Of a stretch of 8,941 nt of DNA, positions 7,290 through 8,941 are shown piece after piece (the stretch's first letter is position 1; every line of letters begins with the position of its first letter). The stretch spans positions 1-8,941 of the forward strand of contig JALFCJ010000100.1 in NCBI GenBank assembly GCA_022771185.1, given 5' to 3'. The notes below the pieces were generated by a model, which was not told the DNA's origin, made no database searches, and was given only the letters and a program-made list of their open reading frames with translations. Both the position numbers and the translations under genes were made by a program. The DNA is from Spirochaetales bacterium (lineage in GTDB: Bacteria > Spirochaetota > Spirochaetia > Sphaerochaetales > Sphaerochaetaceae).

Positions 7290-7962
7290 TTACTCTTCCA
7301 ATTCTTTAATTCTCTTCAGAGTCTCTTCTTTTTCTTTTTCATCCTCTGCTAGGATATTGAGAGATTCTTCATTTGAATAATTTTTGGCCTTAGATAACTT
7401 GATGACATTATCGACCAAATTTTTAGCTTTGGCATCAGCTGCTATCTCTACTTTTAAGTCCTCAAGAACATCAAATATACTTCTACCTTTCACAGCATCC
7501 TCCTCTTTTATTCCCAACACATATATCACTGGAATTCTGATATACATCTGATACTTCATTATTTCATCTGGTGTATCTTTGGGAAATAAGTCATGAATAT
7601 TTAGTTCCTCATTCTCTCCTTTTTACCCCAGACGATTATTGAACGATAGGTAATACTTCTCCGGTTTTCTCCATGATGGAAAGGATGTGAACCAACGTGT
7701 ACAAAGTCATTCTGACTTGATCCTTAACATCCAATTCTGTCTGATTCTCAATACAAAGATAAACTTTTCTTCCATCTGTCTTGACCCAGAGTTTTCTTAT
7801 ATCCCTGACAAACTCCTTTGATAGTGATATTTCTCCTCCTTCTACCTTTGTTACGGTATCTGTCTCGCTATAATCCCTTAGCTCATCAGGGTTTATACGT
7901 TCGTCATTAAGTACCAATTGAAAAATAGAGGCAAACTCCCTATTATCGCTTAATAAATGCTT
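7290..7962 (-). pseudogene. Broken Rpn-family PD-(D/E)XK nuclease / putative transposase
   Basis: Two - strand frames carry successive parts of one protein. The first part (open from 7962 down to the stop at 7636-7638) begins KHLLSDNREFASIFQLVLND and contains VRDIRKLW and the ENQT element (CIENQTE), then LPIV. The second (open from 7622 to the TAA at 7290-7292) begins KGENEELNIHDLFPKDTPDE and runs into a Lys/Glu-rich helical tail. The gap is bridged only in the third frame, which reads IIVWGKK, the expected position of a beta strand in this family. That implies at least two frame lesions, near 7638 and at the A-run near 7622. An in-frame stop at 7963-7965, and the lack of any start before TTG 7917, show that the N-terminus is lost too. 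The layout resembles Rpn/DUF-type 'recombination-promoting nuclease' proteins of Clostridia and spirochaetes. The Asp of RD and the E-x-Q are the expected catalytic residues of the fold. The tail matches less clearly. If sequencing errors explain the shifts, the gene could be intact. Confidence 0.6.
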
Positions 7963-8190
7963 TTAAGTGTTATTCTTAGGCTTGCCAACAACAGTAACAT
8001 GTACATTCTGTTTCCTCTTCTTTCCCTTTCCTGCATTCTTTCTCTTCAAAAATGCTCCATCGGATTAATCAAAAAGAAAAACTCCGCAAATAGCGAAGAT
8101 GCACAAAATCAAAATTCGGCACAATCCAACCTCACACCCACCGATAACGAGGGTGAAAGTAGGAGCATAGGCAAGGATTTAAAATACTAA
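7957..8190 (+). CDS. Doubtful small ORF, hydrophobic N-terminus and Asn/Ser-rich tail
   Basis: A 77-codon + strand frame. The N-terminal third is hydrophobic (residues 1-32; an alternative ATG at 7999 gives MYILFPLLSLSCILSL), with LSLSC faintly like a lipoprotein cleavage site. The rest is hydrophilic and low in complexity, rich in Asn, Ser, Gln and Lys. If real it would be an exported or membrane-anchored peptide. Against it: neither ATG has a Shine-Dalgarno sequence, the 5' end overlaps the end of the nuclease pseudogene on the other strand, and I recognise no family. It may be a remnant of a longer gene. Confidence 0.25.
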   Translation: MLLSVILRLANNSNMYILFPLLSLSCILSLQKCSIGLIKKKNSANSEDAQNQNSAQSNLTPTDNEGESRSIGKDLKY

Positions 8191-8468
8191 ACTAATTGGT
8201 CTCTCTTTCCTGCGTCCTCAAGAGTCTGAAAGATAAAACGAAATATACATGATTTGCCGTAGGACTCACCTACACTAACATATACAGCCAAATCAAAGTA
8301 TTTGCAATAAAAATTTCATTTATTTATGTCTTGATTTGTAATTCCTTTTATATTAACAAGTTAATCTTAATAATACAAGAGTTATTATTAGCGTTAATTG
8401 ATATAGTATTTTGGATTTATAATAAATTATTTCTTATCATGAAAATATATTCTTATAACTAAGAATAG
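8191..8468. other. AT-rich non-coding stretch with small palindromes
   Basis: No gene, tRNA or other structured RNA is recognisable here. From about 8310 the sequence becomes very AT-rich, unlike the flanking genes. It contains ATTAAC-AA-GTTAAT (8352-8365) and an 8-bp TAATAATA/TATTATTA inverted repeat (8368-8375, 8383-8390). A TATAAT at 8418-8423 has no well-spaced -35 box and no rightward gene behind it. The stretch may be a remnant of a mobile or degraded region next to the broken nuclease gene. Confidence 0.5.
8352..8390. repeat. Two adjacent AT palindromes
   Basis: A 6-bp inverted repeat ATTAAC/GTTAAT with a 2-base spacer (8352-8365) is followed 3 bases later by an 8-bp inverted repeat TAATAATA/TATTATTA with a 7-base loop (8368-8390). 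They could be protein-binding sites or simply chance in AT-rich DNA. Confidence 0.35.
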
Positions 8469-8494
8469 TTAATGCCGGATTCCTCCGGCATTAA
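8469..8494 (-). terminator. Hairpin terminator of trpS
   Basis: TTAATGCCGGA (8469-8479) and TCCGGCATTAA (8484-8494) form a perfect 11-bp stem with a TTCC loop (GGAA as read on the - strand). It begins 18 bases after the trpS stop codon in the direction of transcription. The downstream - strand sequence is CTATTCTTAG, only partly T-rich, so termination may be less than complete. Confidence 0.7.
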
Positions 8495-8512
8495 AGCTAA
8501 GACTAAATGAAA

Positions 8513-8941
8513 TCAGATGATGACGTGCATCTTTTCTTTGATTTTTGCAATATTCTCGTTTCCAATTTCATTGGCTTTCTTCGTACCTTCAAGGATAATA
8601 TCTCTGACGGTATCTTTATGCTCTTCGTAGAACTTTCTCTTCTCTCTAATAGGGTCAAGAATAGCATTCATCTTCTCGTTTAGGATCTTTTTGCATGCTA
8701 CACAGCCCATTTCAGCGTTCTTACATGCAGAGCATACGCTCTCGACGCCATCAGGGTTAAATGCCTTGTGATACTGGAATACAGAACAAACATCCGGGTT
8801 TCCTGGTATCTTTACACTGATTCTATTGGTATCTGTCTTTGCATTCCTGATCTTGTTCCATACTTCATCCGGGGTATCGGAGAGATAAATAGCGTTGCCA
8901 AGGCTTTTTCCCATTTTACTGTTGCCGTCAAGGCCACAGAG
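8513..8941 (-). CDS. trpS: Tryptophanyl-tRNA synthetase, C-terminal part, iron-sulfur type (partial)
   Basis: This is the 3' part of a class I aminoacyl-tRNA synthetase that charges tRNA-Trp in the cytoplasm; the N-terminus and Rossmann active site lie beyond the right edge. The frame is open to the edge and begins LCGLDGNSKMGKSLGNAIYL. This is the KMSKS loop with Gly in place of the first Ser (KMGKS), so the Met of that loop is not a start. Then follow TPDEVWNKIRNAKTDTNR, typical of TrpRS, and a cysteine-rich insert. Numbering from that Met, Cys43, Cys64, Cys71 and Cys74 give C-x20-C-x6-C-x2-C, close to the C-x22-C-x6-C-x2-C that binds a [4Fe-4S] cluster in Thermotoga maritima TrpRS; Cys61 is an extra cysteine. 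The C-terminus is helical, ending EKMHVII. A hairpin terminator follows. Identity is secure, and the cluster is inferred from motif spacing. Confidence 0.93.
   Translation of the reverse strand, partial: LCGLDGNSKMGKSLGNAIYLSDTPDEVWNKIRNAKTDTNRISVKIPGNPDVCSVFQYHKAFNPDGVESVCSACKNAEMGCVACKKILNEKMNAILDPIREKRKFYEEHKDTVRDIILEGTKKANEIGNENIAKIKEKMHVII
8693..8788 (-). other. Predicted [4Fe-4S] cysteine motif in TrpRS
   Basis: The segment runs from the codon for Cys43 (8786-8788) to that for Cys74 (8693-8695), counted from the Met of KMGKS. Spacing is C-x20-C-x6-C-x2-C with an additional Cys three residues before the second ligand, so an alternative CxxC-x6-CxxC zinc-type site (Cys61, 64, 71, 74) is also possible. 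Confidence 0.6.

Noticed and set aside
8259..8273. A small hairpin GTAGG-ACTCA-CCTAC, considered as part of a tRNA or small RNA.
   Set aside because: It is an isolated 5-bp stem with no cloverleaf arms, no adjacent terminator and no promoter.
8398..8423. TTGATA followed by TATAAT as a promoter on the + strand.
   Set aside because: The spacer is only 14 bases, no rightward gene follows, and the DNA is so AT-rich that such boxes are expected by chance.
7280..8499. An inverted 8-mer, TAGCTTTA (7280-7287) and TAAAGCTA (8492-8499), flanks the accessory block and could be taken as terminal inverted repeats.
   Set aside because: Eight bases in an AT-rich 1.2 kb interval is well within chance. It is imperfect beyond the 8-mer, and no target-site duplication is seen.
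1..8941. Searched for CRISPR arrays, tRNA or rRNA genes, toxin-antitoxin pairs, retron or defence operons.
   Set aside because: No regularly spaced repeats, conserved RNA structures or defence-type gene pairs are visible. The only nuclease-like gene is the broken Rpn-family remnant.

Overview
This is a bacterial chromosomal window of mostly housekeeping genes, plus one degraded accessory block. Arg is commonly coded by AGA, coding strands are rich in GAGA/TCTC runs, and one start is TTG. The organism cannot be fixed from this window. An anaerobic bacterium such as a spirochaete or a clostridial Firmicute is my best guess: the TrpRS carries a [4Fe-4S]-type cysteine motif like that of Thermotoga maritima, ThiI lacks a rhodanese domain and sits beside its own cysteine desulfurase, and there is a decayed Rpn/PD-(D/E)XK 'putative transposase' gene of a type common in those groups.

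Layout. Positions 1-114 hold the 3' end of an unidentified + strand gene. It overlaps the TTG start of an 821-residue DEAH-box RNA helicase (111-2576, +). The helicase converges on aroB, 3-dehydroquinate synthase (2586-3629, -), and a perfect 8-bp hairpin lies at the junction. A 131-bp divergent spacer (3630-3760) separates aroB from a compact + strand operon: cysteine desulfurase (3761-4885), thiI (4878-6104) and an ArsB/CitM-type ion transporter (6091-7233). Each of these genes overlaps the next by a few bases. The operon ends at a strong, apparently bidirectional, intrinsic terminator (about 7235-7275).

The stretch 7290-8468 is different. It holds a PD-(D/E)XK nuclease pseudogene in at least two frames (-), a doubtful small + strand ORF with a hydrophobic N-terminus (7957-8190), and a strongly AT-rich non-coding stretch with small palindromes. 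A clean 11-bp hairpin (8469-8494) then marks the end of trpS, whose C-terminal part runs off the right edge on the - strand (8513-8941).

How the genes work together. The desulfurase and ThiI form a recognised pair: the desulfurase takes sulfur from cysteine as a persulfide, and ThiI inserts it at U8 of tRNA as 4-thiouridine. The helicase and TrpRS also belong to RNA metabolism and translation. AroB supplies the shikimate pathway. I did not find an undescribed multi-gene system. The most notable points are the Fe-S-type TrpRS, the eukaryote-like DEAH helicase with an unassigned C-terminal extension, and the decayed nuclease island.
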